From contig CM037777.1 in NCBI GenBank assembly GCA_021229015.1, positions 64,057,593 to 64,121,592 of the forward strand: a stretch of DNA of 64,000 bases, given 5' to 3'. The position numbers and the translations under genes are program-made. Positions 35,549 through 48,389 of the stretch are shown one piece after another (positions within the stretch are counted from its first letter, which is position 1; every line of letters starts with the position of its first letter). Below the pieces are notes generated by a model. The model worked only from the letters and a program-made list of their open reading frames with translations, was not told where the DNA came from and did not search any database. The stretch comes from Solen grandis. Its lineage: Eukaryota > Mollusca > Bivalvia > Adapedonta > Solenidae.

Positions 35549-37587
35549 TTAGCTCACCTGAGCACTTGTGCTCGGGTGAGCTTTTGTGATTGTCTTTTGT
35601 CCGTCGTGTGTCGTACGTCGTCCGTCTTCAACAATTGCTTGTGAACACTCTAAAGGGCACAGTTTTGGCCCAGTCTTCATGAAACTTGGTCAGGATGTTT
35701 TTCTACATGATATCTCGGATAAGTTCGAAATTGGGTCATGTGGGGGTCAAAAACTAGGACACCAGGTCAAATTTTAGAAAAAACCTTGTGAACACTCTAG
35801 AGGCCACAGTTTTGGCCCAATCTTCATGAAACTTGGTCAGGATGTTTGTCTACATAACATATCGGATGAGTTCGAAATTGGGTCATGTGGGGTCAAAAAC
35901 TAGGTCACCAGGTCAAATCTTAGAAAAACCTGGTGAACACTCTAGAGGCCACAGTTTTGGCCCAATCTTCATGAAACTAGGTCAGGATGTTTGTCTACAT
36001 GATATATCGGATGAGTTCGAAAGTGGGTCATGTGGGGTCTAAAACTAGGTCACCAGGTCAAATCTTAGAAAAACCTTGTGAACACTCTAGAGGCCACAGT
36101 TTTGGTCCAATCTTCATGAAACTTTATCAGGATGTTTGCCTACATGATATCTCAGATGAGTTCAAAATTTGGTCGTGTGGGGTTAAAACTAGGTCACCAG
36201 GTTAAATCTTAGAAAAACCTTGTGAACTCCCTAGAGACCAGAGTTTTAGCCCAATCTTCAATAGATTTGATCAGGATGTTTGTCTAATTGATATCTCGGA
36301 TGATTTGGAAATTGGGTCACGTGGGGTCAAAAACTAGGTCATCAGGTCAAATCTTAGAAAAACCTTGTGAAAACTCTACAGACCACAGTTTTGGCCCAAT
36401 CTACCTTTTATTTAGTCAGGATGTTTGTCTACATGATATCTCGGATGAGTTCGAAATTGGGTCACGTGGGGTCAAAAACTAGGTCACCAGGTCAAATCTT
36501 AGAAAAACCTTGTGAACACTCTAGAGGCCACAGTTTTAGCCCAATCTTCAATAGATTTGGTCAGGATGTTTGTCTACATGATATCTTGGATGGGTTCGAA
36601 AATGGGTCGGTCAAAAACTAGGTCACGTCAAATCTTAGAAAACCTTGAAACTCTAGAGGCCACAGTTTAGCCCAATTTCAAAATTGTCAGGTGTTTGTCT
36701 ACATGATATATTGGATGAATTCGAAATTGGGTCATGTGGGGTCAAAAACTAGGTCACCAGGTCAAATCTTAGAAAAACCTTGTGAACAATCTACAGACCA
36801 CAGATACGGCCCAATCTTCCTTAAATTTGGTCAGGATGTTTGTCTACATGATATCACGGATGAGTTCGAAAATGGGTAATGTGCGGTCAAAAACTAGGTC
36901 ACCAGGTCAAATCTTAGAATAACATTGTGAACACTCCACAGGCCACATTTTTAGCCAATCTTCATAAAATTTTGTCAGGATGTTTGTCTACATAATATCT
37001 CGGATGAATTCGAAAATGGGTAATGTGGTGTCAAAAACTAGGTCACCAGGTCAAATCTTAGAATAACATTGTGAACACTCTACAGGCCACAGTTTTAGCC
37101 CAATCTTCAATAGATTTGGTCAGGATGTTTGTCTACATGATATCTTGGATGGGTTCGAAAATGGGTCATGTGGGGTCAAAAACTAGGTCATCAGGTCAGA
37201 TCTTAGAAAAACATTGCGAATACTCTAGAGGCCACAGTTTGAGCCCAGTCTTCATAAAATTTGGTCAGGATGTTTGTCTACATGATATATTGGATGAGTT
37301 CGAAAATGAGTCACATGAGGTCAAAAACTAGGTCACCAGGTCAGATCTTAGAAAAATCTTGTGAACACTCTAGAGGCCTACATTTTTGTCCTAGTCTTCA
37401 TTAAACTTGATATGAATGATGACTGCATGAATTCCCAGTTGAGTTCAAATTCAGGTAGGATCAATATGTAGGTCACTTAGTCAAATGTTAGAAAAACACT
37501 TTAGATGCCAGATTCTTTTTGTCATTATGCCTAACACAGCCATCTTACTCAGGTGAGCGACACAGGGCCATCTTGGCCCTCTTGTTT
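35549..37587 (+). mobile_element. AGCTCACC hairpin-ended element, core type I (complete)
   Basis: The left end is a hairpin at 35551-35582: AGCTCACCTGAGCAC pairs at 14 of 15 positions with the other arm over a two-base loop. Next come the GTCCGTCGT tract and about 12-13 tandem units of 145 bp (35636-37500). Each unit contains GAACACTCTAGAGGCCACAG, GTCAGGATGTTTGTCTACAT and AGGTCACCAGGTCA. The right end has CTCAGGTGAGCG and a second hairpin GGGCCATCTTGGCCC followed by TCTTGTTT (about 37565-37587). The unit length is not a multiple of three and the short open frames inside it shift between units, so they are not genes. This is the most complete copy in the window. Confidence 0.9.
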
Positions 37588-39255
37588 ATTATGTAGGGTA
37601 TACCCCCTTTTTTAGGCAATGCATCTTGCCAAAATCAAAGGCGCATTTTAATAGATTTCATGGTTAAAAATGCAACATATAATACAACTGTATCGTATTC
37701 TGACATTATCGCATATAATCTGTGCCTGTTTAGCATGCTGATATGATTTTTTGCCTTTTCTTTCATTTTTAGACCATTTCCCGTGTTCATATCTAAGTAT
37801 GATTGTTTTAACCGCTTTCACTGCGCCATGTTTTGATGGGCAATTGAATTTAAAGAAATGGTAAAATGTTTTTGATTTTTAAAATATAATTCTACATACT
37901 TTGCAGATAATTTTGATGTATAGCATCATTGTTTTCCAACAAATTACAATTATCAACAACTCAGATAAACATTGCATTATTATTCACATCGCTAAAAATG
38001 TGCATTTGAACATCCGAAGTCTGGGTACACAAACGAAAATCAATTCATTAAACTTTAAAATTATAGTACTGGAAAAATGTTTTTTCCTGTGCAAGTATGA
38101 CATCCTTTATATACTAGCCTCTTATTCAGAAAAAAATACCAAACCCTTAACTGAAATAAAGATGATTTCAGCTTTTGGTATATTTGAATTTAGTCATTTT
38201 TCGAAATTCGGGGGTTTCTTTTATTTTTATTTTTTTTATATTTCTCGAGATACACATGATAAATAATTTTTAAAATCATATCTAAGATGTCTGAATATGT
38301 AAACTTGAAAAGGGAAACAAGCAAATCCATATCTGCAAAAGTGAATATTACAGTTCTAAAACCTTAATATACTAAAATATTTATTATCTGACAACAAGTT
38401 GTTTTGAACTTCACTACCAAACACTGTGACTCCATCTGAGTCAATTGACTATCAACTGTGACAATTACAACACCTTTATTGTTTTTGCATTGCATAACGA
38501 TGAAATTGCTGAGCAACCTTTGGCGTCCCTTTTACGGATATTTCTAGCACAATACTTGCTATTGTGGGATGCCATATTGATAAGCACGTATAAAATCCGT
38601 TAAATTCTAAATTCGTTGTATGAAACCCAGTATTAGGGATAAACAATGAACAAATTCAAATTAAACTAACATAGTTGATGTTACGCGGATCCCGCGAAAA
38701 TAGATGATTTATAATCCAAACTACCGTTATCGTTTTATTCTCCGGCGCCTTGTCGGAATCGCAAACTAAACCACACCGTTTCCAGTTACCTGTGCTTTGG
38801 CTCCAAACTCGTAAAATACACCATCCATCGACGCCCAAATAGACGCTTGCTTGCATCGGTCAAAATAATTGGGAAACATGGAAGGGACTTTCAATTGGGA
38901 ACGGGGCCGTTTTCCAGAGAGACAGAAAGGCTAGGAAAACCCCTGAATTTAATGAAGTTTCCCAACATTCAACATGTAAAATTATTTGAAAAAGAAAAAT
39001 GTGAGGTACTGTCAACATAAAGATTTGGCGAGTATGCATTCTACAGGACATGTTTAAAGGTTTTTACACAAATTAAGCAATATCATTGTCCGAGTCACAA
39101 TTTACACATACAATAATTCCTGACCGAATAAAGAGAATAAAACAAAATAGGCTGTTATGTCTCTGCCTAGATCGCCACCTCACCATATAAGATCTTTTTA
39201 ATATGGAATATAGAGCTAATCGCTTTAAGTCTTGCTCTAAATTCTAGTTCCAAGC
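37588..39255. other. Non-coding stretch with one weak exon-like patch
   Basis: Mostly AT-rich. The minus-strand frame at 38656-38856 is less AT-rich and reads GVDGWCILRVWSQSTGNWKR before a possible AG/GTAACT donor, but I recognise no family. Confidence 0.3.
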
Positions 39256-39927
39256 ATAGCTCATGGTGAGCTATTGTAATCGCCTTTCGTCCGGTGTGCG
39301 TGCGCCCGGTGTCAACAACTTCCTTAAAACAACATCTCCTAAACCGCTGAATGGACTTTCAAACTTCACATGAATCATCTTTATGATGTCCTCTATCAAA
39401 GTTGTTCAGATTATTTTGATTGGTAGAAAAAGTAGGTCACAGGAACTAAAATTTGATTTTAAAAATGCAAACTTTAACAATCTTCTGCCAAACTGCAAGA
39501 CATAGAGCTTAGATATTTGGTGTGTATCATTGTCTAGTGAACCTCTACCAAGTTTCGTTCAAATCATGACCCTGGGATCAAAATTGTCCCTGCCGCAGGG
39601 GTCACTTTATTTTACATAGGCTTATATTGGAATAAAACTTCAGAAACCACAAGGTCCGGAGTTTAGATATCTGGTGTGGTACATGGCCTCATAGACATCT
39701 ACCAAGTGTGTTCAAATCATGGTTCATTGGTCAAAATGGCCCACCCTAGGGGTCACTTGATTTTATAGCTATAACCATCAAAATTTGGACCACAGGTAGG
39801 TAGAGTTTTTGTTTGGAATTACGATTATTTTGCTGTACTTCTGTATTCAGTATGACTGTGTTATAAAAGAAAATGAGGGCAATATTTCTCAGGTTAGCGA
39901 TTCGGGGCCATCATGACCCTCTTGTTT
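39256..39927 (+). mobile_element. AGCTCACC hairpin-ended element, core type II
   Basis: The left hairpin has collapsed to the palindrome AGCTCATGGTGAGCT (39258-39272). It is followed by GTCCGGTGTGCG and about two to three type II units (ATCATGACCCTGGGATCAAA, GGGGTCACTTTATTTTACAT). It ends in GGGGCCATCATGACCC and TCTTGTTTTT. Confidence 0.8.
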
Positions 39928-41093
39928 TTATCTAACTTTAGATGTAGATCTAAAGAACCCTTTTTAAGTCATGTTTTTAAGATAAACAGGTCTAGTTGTT
40001 ACAGTGACATGCTCCGTCGACATGTAACATCTTGTCCCACTGTCAACTTTACAGTAGCAATGAATCAGTATTGTGTTCAGTAGTGCAATATTGTGTGTTC
40101 AGCTGTATATAGATTAATGCAAAAAACAATTAAAATCATACAAGTAATGTATACTAGACGAGTTTTTATTACAACATCTTTAATTTACTAACACGATCGG
40201 ATTTTTTATTTTTTAACTTCGTCAAGTGGTCGTCGGTGTTTTTAAAATAGATCTTTGTAACATACAGGGTGGTTTAAATGACGTCAGTTATAGTATGCGA
40301 AGTGTAACGTAACAAAAAGCCCCGGTCTCCCCTATCATGTTGCAGGAAATAAAAAGAACAAAAGTCAGATACATAGATTTTTCCATTTAATTCTAGGTTA
40401 ATAAATCAAGCATTGAATTAGGTCGGCCATCAAAAGATTCAACCATCGAGTATCGTGTTCAAGTAGAACACTCAATTAAAACGTTTCCGATATGAGCCGG
40501 ACGCACTCTGATGTGGATTTCTCAATATTCCATCCTAAATCAATGGTGTCTCCTATATTTTCCAACCCTAATGAATTCACTGTGCAATTATACTAGAATG
40601 GTTCACTCTTCAGTATTTGTGTTGCATTACAAATTTATTAGGAAGTGTCGAAATAATTAAATAACAGGCCCTGTTTCCATCACACATCTCATTTTTGAAA
40701 AAACCTTGTTCTAAAGAGGGTCCTCGAAAAACATTTACACAGAACCTTTTTTTTTCATTTTCAAATACCGATTTCAAAATGTAAGGCCCTCTGTCATAAT
40801 TGGTAAAAAAGTTGAAATAAGTTGGCAGGTTCTATATATTTTACTTAGAACTTTTCCAAATCTCCTCTGAAATTTATGTTACTTTAAGTTACGTTACTTA
40901 TGCTCCTATGTAACAGTTTTAAAGCAAAGATGATCCAATACAAGAGGATATTTCTTAAAGAATAAAAAAAAAATATATATTATCCTCAAAGACTGTATGA
41001 TTAAAGTCACCTGATTGTCACCTATCACAATCGCCTAAAACATCGGGTTATGTAAGGACCGAAACGTGTCTTATAAGAGCTGTGAAAAATTTG

Positions 41094-41125
<32 letters not shown>

Positions 41126-42584
41126 CAAATTAAGATTTCAGGGAGTTTTGCCAGGTCATGTATGTGATATTAATGATATAAGTAATTGTTATTTATTGAA
41201 TCTAGCCGTTTTTGGTCACCAGGTCTTATTATGTTTAACACTTTCATTATTTGTTTAGACTACTGGCAATTCACTGGCACTAGAACCGCATCCGTCTTCC
41301 GCACATATTACATTTATGTCTTGATGTAATAAAAAAGAAATAAAAGTGGTTCGGTTCTAGTACTGGTGTTGCCATCAGGTGAGCGTTAAGGGTCTCTAAA
41401 TTGTCTTGTGCAACTTCACAGAAATGGGGGCAGCAAAGGAGTCAAACTCGTCACTTTTCATCCCGTCACTGCCCCGTCCTACATTCACATTGTATAAACA
41501 CAGGGAGGGGTGTAGGGGTATTCATTACGTATATTTGTTGTTATAGCTGTGATGGATAGTTTTAACAAAGGCCTTAATAGCCATGTCTTACACGGCACTC
41601 AAGTTACAGCTACTTTAAGTGCGTTTAAAGTTATGTGTTGTAGGCCGTTCAGACTATGAGCAGTACTACTGGGAATCCCGAAGCACGCACGTGGTTCCTA
41701 TATAACTCCAAACTTTGACAGCTTGTATGTTAAAAGGGAATGATTCTGCAATATCTAACATAACAAACGATTTTATTATTTTCTTTTATGTTCACGATAG
41801 ATGAACTGACATATCCTATGGCGCTTTTATGATTAGTTTCTGAAATATTCAGTCGCTATTGTTTTGTGTATCAGTCGAAAACTCTTTCATTAATCATGAG
41901 GACCCCACAGAAATTCTGTCAAGAAATATTAACACTGTAGTTAGAAGAGAAATGATTTCTCCAAATGTGTTTGTAGATATATAACTTGGTGATATTTACT
42001 TCATCACGTACATTTACCTTTAAAGTAATGTCTTTTAGTCATAATATGTCTCGCTGACCTTTAAAGTGTCTTTCAAATGTGCCAATCAATTCTTCAAAGT
42101 ATATCATCTAAGTCATTAGACCTTATCATGCGGATACGGCTTATTTCACATAATATTTTCAACATAGGACATTAAACATTTTGTTTTCAGGTCTTAAAAA
42201 CAGAAAGAGTGCAAAGGGTTGATAACCATGCATTGAAACCAGTAATTCACGTATACGTATATTTGGTATCACATTTATAGTAAATATATGGTTTGTATGA
42301 TTGCAACGGAATGGTATTTTCAAGGACTGAACTGTAACTATCATGTTCTTGTTCATGTGGAGTCAGAAGTACCCCAGCGGCCACTTAGAACAGACTAAAT
42401 GCAGTTCATATCCCAAACGAATCAATAAAATGTCCATTTAATCCTTAAATTTACATATCAGTCGCATTATTTAGTGAAGCTACATTTTATTCCCTTCATC
42501 GTAGATATTAAATGAAGATGGTATTCGGCAGTTTTTGTTGAGGACGCTTATAGGAGCTCTACATATTCGCCACAATATCCTTAT
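39928..42584. other. AT-rich non-coding stretch with a poly-T run
   Basis: No gene was recognised. A run of 29 T lies at 41097-41125. Confidence 0.4.
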
Positions 42585-42790
42585 GTTGTATCTCACCGCG
42601 TGGGTTCGAATCCCGGCTTGGGTCATTTGGATTTTCATGTGAGGAAGCCTTCCAGCTGGCTTGCGGTAGGTCGGTGGTTCTACCTGGATGCCTCTGTGCT
42701 TTCGGTGTCTTCCTCCGCCTGTAATAAGCTGGACGTCGCTATATGACTGACATACTGTCAAAGCGACGGTAAACTCAAATGGTCAAGTCA
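42585..42790 (+). mobile_element. tRNA-derived SINE
   Basis: The B box GGTTCGAATCC is at 42603-42613, with the same body and 3' region as the SINEs at 10.2 and 50.2 kb. Confidence 0.85.
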
Positions 42791-42814
42791 GTTCCTCATG
42801 TTGTATGGGCGTGA

Positions 42815-43274
42815 TCGTGTTAGAGCGTCAGGTCGTCTGAATTTGCTTGTCCAGGCTGTAACTTAGACACAGATATGATTTAAAAAAAATACTTAATTTT
42901 AACTTTAATGAGACTGAATGTCTTGTGCAAGAATTTGGTCCCTATCTCTGAGGTCAAAGTCGCACTTAGAAGTCAAATGCCATGGAGCTAGTTAGGTCCT
43001 TAGCTTCAAGGTCAAGGTCACACTTTAATATCAAAGGTCAATGTACTGAACTTGTCAGTACGGACTGTAACTTTGAAATTGACAGCAAAACTTGTGAATG
43101 ACTTTGCATTTTTTTTGGACGCTGCATAGTAAGAACTGGCTCTCTGTCTCCGAGGTCAAGGTCACACTGAGAGGTCATAGGTCATGGTGCAGAATTTCCT
43201 TGCCCGGGTGTAACTTAAAAGCTTCGTCACTAGTTCCATGCTCACGGTCATATTTAGACAGGAAAAGTCATGGT
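42815..43274 (+). repeat. GGTCAAGGTCA-rich tandem repeat, left part
   Basis: Repeats of about 150 bp contain CTTGTCCAGGCTGTAACTT, GGTCCCTATCTCTGAGGTCA and AAGGTCACACT. Nuclear-receptor-like half sites are dense: TCAAGGTCA at 43006-43014 and 43156-43164, and AGGTCATAGGTCA at 43172-43184. The same family resumes at 43795 after an inserted element. Confidence 0.75.
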
Positions 43275-43277
43275 AAT

Positions 43278-43772
43278 TAGTCCCCTACCGGCATCGCCGA
43301 AGGGACCTATAGGTTTGCACTCCGTCCATCAGAAGGTAACACACATGTTTTTCGGATTTTATTTTCTAGACGCTTGCAGATATTTATCTAATATTGGGTA
43401 TGTGAGTCAACCACAATGAGTTACATATCAAGTTCGAGTCCGGTCCATTGATATTTCGACTAAATTACGAGCCTTGGACTTAGAAAATTTCTTTAAAATA
43501 AGTTTTCCGGATTTTCTTTTCTAAAGCTTGCATATATTTTTCTGATATTTGATATATGAGTCTACCACCATAAGTTACAGTTTAATTTCGAGTTTAGTTC
43601 ATGTCCACTGATTTTTCACGAAATTACGGACCTTGGAAAAAATCTTTAAAATAGCAGTTTTCCTGATTTTATTTTGGATTTATCGTTGTTTTGACTTTCA
43701 TCAAATGTATTGACCAAATAAATGACTCTCTAATGGGGGTTCTTAGTTTCCTTTTTGCCGGTAGGGGGCTTA
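43278..43772 (+). mobile_element. CCCCTACCGGCA inverted-end element, inserted in the AGGTCA repeat
   Basis: Perfect 12-bp inverted ends: CCCCTACCGGCA at 43282-43293 and TGCCGGTAGGGG at 43756-43767. Two to three internal diverged units share TTTCCGGATTT/TTTTCCTGATTT and AAATTACG-GCCTTGGA. No coding frame. It splits the repeat at 42815-44090. A reverse-oriented copy end is at 11842-11856. Confidence 0.8.
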
Positions 43773-43794
43773 GTATTGCCTAAGCAATACTTTC

Positions 43795-44090
43795 AGAATG
43801 CTTGTTTCTTTGCTTGTCCGGGCTGTAACTTAGCTCTGGACCAAATCATTCTTAAATGATTCAGCAGGAAAATCTGTTTCAATGAATCGTTCGAAGAGTT
43901 GCGTCCCTATCTCAGTGATCAAGCTCATACTTGGAGGCGAAATGTCAGTTGCTGGATTTGCTGCCCTTGCAGGCTGTAAATTGGATATGGAGAACTGGAT
44001 TTGTTTGTGACACACACAAGTCGGGTCCCTAGCTCCAAGGTTAAGGTAACTCATAAAGGTGAAAAGTCATAAGAGAATATGCTTGTGTCT
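43795..44090 (+). repeat. GGTCAAGGTCA-rich tandem repeat, right part
   Basis: Continues the family at 42815-43274 with CTTGTCCGGGCTGTAACTT, CGTCCCTATCTCAGTGATCA and GGTCCCTAGCTCCAAGGTTA. It is more diverged. Confidence 0.7.
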
Positions 44091-44224
44091 GGTCCTTATA
44101 TCAAAGCTTCAATATAGATTTTGAAATTGTTAATAATGGTTATATAAAAAAAACTGGCCTACCGTTTAAGGCTTCAGTTTTAAAGGATCAACATTGTTTC
44201 GGCAATATGTTACAGGGTCTTTGA

Positions 44225-44944
44225 TCACTGACCAAATTTCATGAAGATTGGGCCAAAGATGTGGCCCCAAGCGTCTTCACACGTTTTTTACTAAGCTTTG
44301 TGCCGATGACCTAGTTTTTGACCCAATGTTACCCACTTTCAAACTCATCCAAAATATCATGTAGACAAACATCCTTAGATTGGGCTAAAACTTTGGCCTC
44401 TAGAATGTTCACAAGTTTTTTTTAAGATTTGACCCGGTGACCTAGTTTTTTTTTTACCCTGCATGACCCAATTTCTCATCCAAGATATCATGTAAACAAA
44501 CATCCTGAACAAACTTTGTGAAGATTGGGCTAAAACTGTGGCCTCTAGAGTGTTCACAAGGTTTTTTTTAATATAATTTGACCTGGTGACCTAGTTTTTA
44601 ACCCCAAATGACTCAATTTTGAACTCATCCAAGTTATCATGTAGACAAACATCCTGATCAACATTCATAAAGATTAGGCCAAAACTGTAGCTTCTAGAGT
44701 GTTCACTAGGTTTTTTGAAGATTTGACCTGGTGACCTAGATTTTGAACCCACGTGACCCAATTTCGAACTTATCATCTAAGATATCATGTAGATATCATC
44801 AAACATCATGACCAGGTTTAAAGAAGATTGGGCCAAAACATTAGTCTCCAGAGTGTTCACAAGCAATTTTGTTGACGACGGACGACGGACAAAAAGCGGT
44901 CACAAAAAGCTCACTCTGAGCAAAAGCGCTCAGGTGAGCTAAAA
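44225..44944 (-). mobile_element. AGCTCACC hairpin-ended element, core type I, truncated
   Basis: Minus orientation. The hairpin end is at 44908-44940, followed inward by the GACGACGGACGACGGAC tract and about four type I units. The GGCC-hairpin end is missing. Confidence 0.85.
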
Positions 44945-45310
44945 CTATGATGCGATTTGTTGTGATTCTTGTGCATGACAGTTTTCCATCATGAGGTCTA
45001 TCCACCTGTGAAGTTTCAAGTTAATAGCTTTTATAATTTTTGAGCTACCTTCCAGACAAAAAAATAACTCTTAAATTTAACAAAGGGCAATAACCCAAAA
45101 TATGATGCACAGTGTTACGGTTCTTGTACATGACATCTCTTCAATAAGATTAAACCAGTGAAGTTTCAAGTTAATAGCTATGATACTTTGTGAGTTATGC
45201 TCCGGACAAAAATTAAGTATGAAATTTAACAATGGGCAATAACTCAAAACATATGATGCGCAAAGTTACGGTTCTTTGTACTGCACTTTTACTCCATGAG
45301 AAAGAAAAAA
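44945..45310 (-). repeat. CCGGAGCATAACTCA tandem repeat
   Basis: On the minus strand, units of 115-120 bp contain TTTTTGTCCGGAGCATAACT, TAGCTATTAACTTGAA and the CATGCACAAGAATC block. It directly abuts the hairpin of the element at 44225-44944. The same junction occurs in inverted orientation at 49290. Confidence 0.8.
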
Positions 45311-45519
45311 AAAGAAAAGAAAAAAACTAAATAAATAATGACATTGACCGTTCAATATACATTTATTGCCCATCGTTACGGAACTGTCCGAATGTGTAAT
45401 CGCAGCTGACGATGGACTCGTAAACAGGAGGGTAAGATCGGTGTGTTCAGTTCAAACTAAATGAAAAAAAAAATATCTTCGTACCATGCTTTTTAAGTGA
45501 ATGAAGTCAATACTGAAAA

Positions 45520-48371
45520 AAAAAATACAAGAGTGCCAGTGCTGCCACAATATACTCCTCCACAAAATATACAGACCAAGAGGGTCCCTTTAATTTTTGC
45601 TTTTAACATTTCTTTAAGCATAAGCTCATAATGAAGTCTGTGAGACCAATTAATTTAGCTGAAAGAGCAGTATATTCGCGAATATACTTCTCTCAAAGTG
45701 TGGCAATCACTAAAGATTATGAAAGGACAGGGGCTTGAGATCCCTGTAGGGGCAGCTGGGTGTTTTCTTGAGCAAAGCAGTTTATCCACACTTGTCCAGA
45801 GTTCAAAGTCTTACTCTGCTAACCAGGCTAGCTGACTGCAAAGAATAGGTCAAAAACATACAAGGAATGGCGTTCACAAGGCTGAGTATCAATCAGCTAC
45901 AGAGACTAAGTTTCAAGGGACAAAAAACTTGCATTGCAACAAGAGGGCCATGATGGCCCTGGATCACTCACCTGGTATCATTAGGCTATGTAAAATCAAA
46001 CGACCCCTGGGGCAGAGCCAATCTTGACCCCAGGGTCATGATTTGAACAAACTTGGTTGAGGTCTATTAGCCCATGTTACATACAAAATTTATAAACTCC
46101 AGACCTTGTGGTTTTTTGAGGAGAAGATTTTTCTAGTTTTTTTCCAAAACAAGTCTATGTAAAATCAAGTGATCCCTGCGGCGGGGCCAATTTTCACCAA
46201 ATATCTAAACCCCAGGCCATGTGTTTTCTAGTTTTTCTAAAAAGAAGAATTTTTAAGTTATTTCTATATTAGCCTATGTAAAATCAGGTGACCCCTATGG
46301 CGGGGCCAAATTTGACCCCAGGGCCATGATTTAAACAAACTAAGTATAGATCCACTAGACAATGCATGATTCATGATTTGAACAAACTTGGTAGAGGTCT
46401 ATTAGCCCATGTTACATACCCAAATATCTAAACTCCAGGTTTTGTGATTTCTGAGAAGATTTTTTTCAGGTTTCTCCTATATTAGTCTTTGTTAAATCAA
46501 GTGACCCCAGGGTCATGATTTGAACAATTTTTGTAGAGAGTCATAAGATCATGCTAAATACCAAATATCTAAACTACAGGTCTTGTGGTTTCTGAGAAGA
46601 AGATTTTTAAAGTTTTTTTCCTATATGTTAAATCAAGTGACCCCTGTGGCGGGACCAATTTTGACCCCATGGTCATAATTTGAACAATCTTGGTAGAGAA
46701 TCATTAGGTCATGCTACATACCAAATATCTAAACTCCAGGTCTTGTGGTTTCTGAGAAGAAGATTTTTAAAGTTTTTTTCCTATATTAGCCTATGTTAAA
46801 TCAAGTGACCCCTGTGGCGGGACCACTTTTGACCCCAGGTCATAATTTGAACAATCTTGGTAGAGAATCATAAGGTCATGCTACATACCAAATATCTAAA
46901 CTCCAGGTCTTGTGGTTTCTGAGAAGATTTTCCAAGTTTTTTTCCTATATTAGCCTATGTTAAATCAAGTGACCCCTGTGGCGGGACCAATTTTGACCCC
47001 AGGGTCATAATTTGAACAATCTTGGTAGAGAATCATAAGGTCATGCTACATACCAAATATCTAAACTCCAGGTCTTGTGGTTTCTGAGAAGATTTTCCAA
47101 GTTTTTTTCCTATATTAGCCTATGTTAAATCAAGTGACCCCTGTGGCGGGACCAATTTTGACCCCAGGGTCATAATTTGAACAATCTTGGTAGAGGATCA
47201 TAAGATCATGCTACATACCAAATATCTAAATTCCAGGTCTTGTGGTTTCTGAGAAGAAGATTTTTCAAGTTTTTTTTTTCTATATTAGCCTATGTAAAAT
47301 CAGGGACCCATTGGCGGGACCAAATTTGACCCCAGGGCCATGATTTGAACAAACTTGGTTGTGATCTACTAGTCAATGCTGCACACCAAATATCTAAACC
47401 CCAGGCCTTGTGGTTTCTGAGAATAAGATTTTTCAAGTTTTTCCTATATTAGCCTATGTTAAATCAAGTGACCCCTGGGGCGGGGCCAATTTTGACCCCA
47501 GGGTCGTAATTTGAACAACCTTGGTAGAGAGTCATAAGATCATGCTACATACCAAAAATCAAAAGGCTAGGCCTTGTGGTTTCGGAGAAGATTTTTAAAA
47601 TTTTCATTTTTAAAATCTATTTTTAGCTCCTGTGACCTAGATTTTTGACCAATCAAAATAATTTTAACAACGTAAAGGGCCCCATGATGAACATTCCTGT
47701 GAAGTTTTATCAAAATCCAGTGAGTAGTTTAGAAGGAGATGTTGTTTAAAAAAATTGTTGACGACGGACGCACGCACGCACGGATGACGGACAAAAGGCG
47801 ATTACAAAAGCTCACCATGAGCACGTTGTGCTAAGGTGAGCTAAAAATATATGAACCGGAAGATCGCCACTTCATGCACATCTACCCATTAAAGTAATGC
47901 CACTGTTCAAGTTTTAAAAAGATTCGTTCATAAATGTATGAGGAGTTGCGTTCACAAGGATGCAATATCAATCAGCTACAGAGACTAAGTTTGAAGGGAC
48001 ACAAATCTTGTAAAAATCAATTAACCGGAAAATCGCCATTTCATGCACATTAACCTATCATAGTAATGACATTGACCAAGTTTTGGAAAGATTCATTCAG
48101 AAATGTAGGAGGAGTTGCGTTCACAAGGCTGCAATATCAATCAGCTACAGAGACTAAGTTTCAAGGGACACAAATCTTGTAAAAATCAATGAACCGGAAA
48201 ATTGGCACTTCATGCACATCTACCCATTATAGTTATGACATTGACCAAGTTTTGAAAAGATTCATTCAGAAACAAAGGAGGAGATGCGTTCACAAGAAAT
48301 GGGCGTATGGACGGACATACGGAGAAAATGACGGCAATATACGACCGCCTCCGGCGACGTATAAAAAACAT
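45520..48371 (+). repeat. AACCGGAAAATCGCC tandem element, split by an insertion
   Basis: Begins near ACAAGAGTGCCAGTGCTGCC (45531) and ends GGCGACGTATAAAA (48353-48366). Its units of about 175 bp contain GCGTTCACAAGGCTGCAATA, CAATCAGCTACAGAGACTAA and AACCGGAAAATCGCC. One partial unit lies at 45860-45935 and three at 47855-48371. The element at 45937-47846 interrupts it. Confidence 0.75.
45937..47846 (-). mobile_element. AGCTCACC hairpin-ended element, core type II (complete)
   Basis: Minus orientation. The AGCTCACC hairpin is at 47809-47842 and the GGCC-hairpin end at 45940-45960 (CAAGAGGGCCATGATGGCCC). About ten units of about 165 bp carry CCCCTGTGGCGGGACCAATT, TTTGACCCCAGGGTCATAAT and CCAAATATCTAAACTCCAGG. 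A GACGGACGCACGCACGCACG tract lies beside the hairpin end. It is nested inside the element at 45520-48371. Confidence 0.9.
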
Positions 48372-48389
48372 TGCTAGATGATTTCTGCC

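Noticed and set aside
35586..37331. Series of overlapping plus-strand frames with similar peptides (HSFGPIFMKLGQDVCLHD-like)
   Set aside because: They are translations of the 145-bp tandem unit. The unit is not a multiple of three, frames break at each unit, and the peptides match no family.
43830..44054. Minus-strand 74-codon frame
   Set aside because: It lies in the AGGTCA-rich tandem repeat and changes frame between units.
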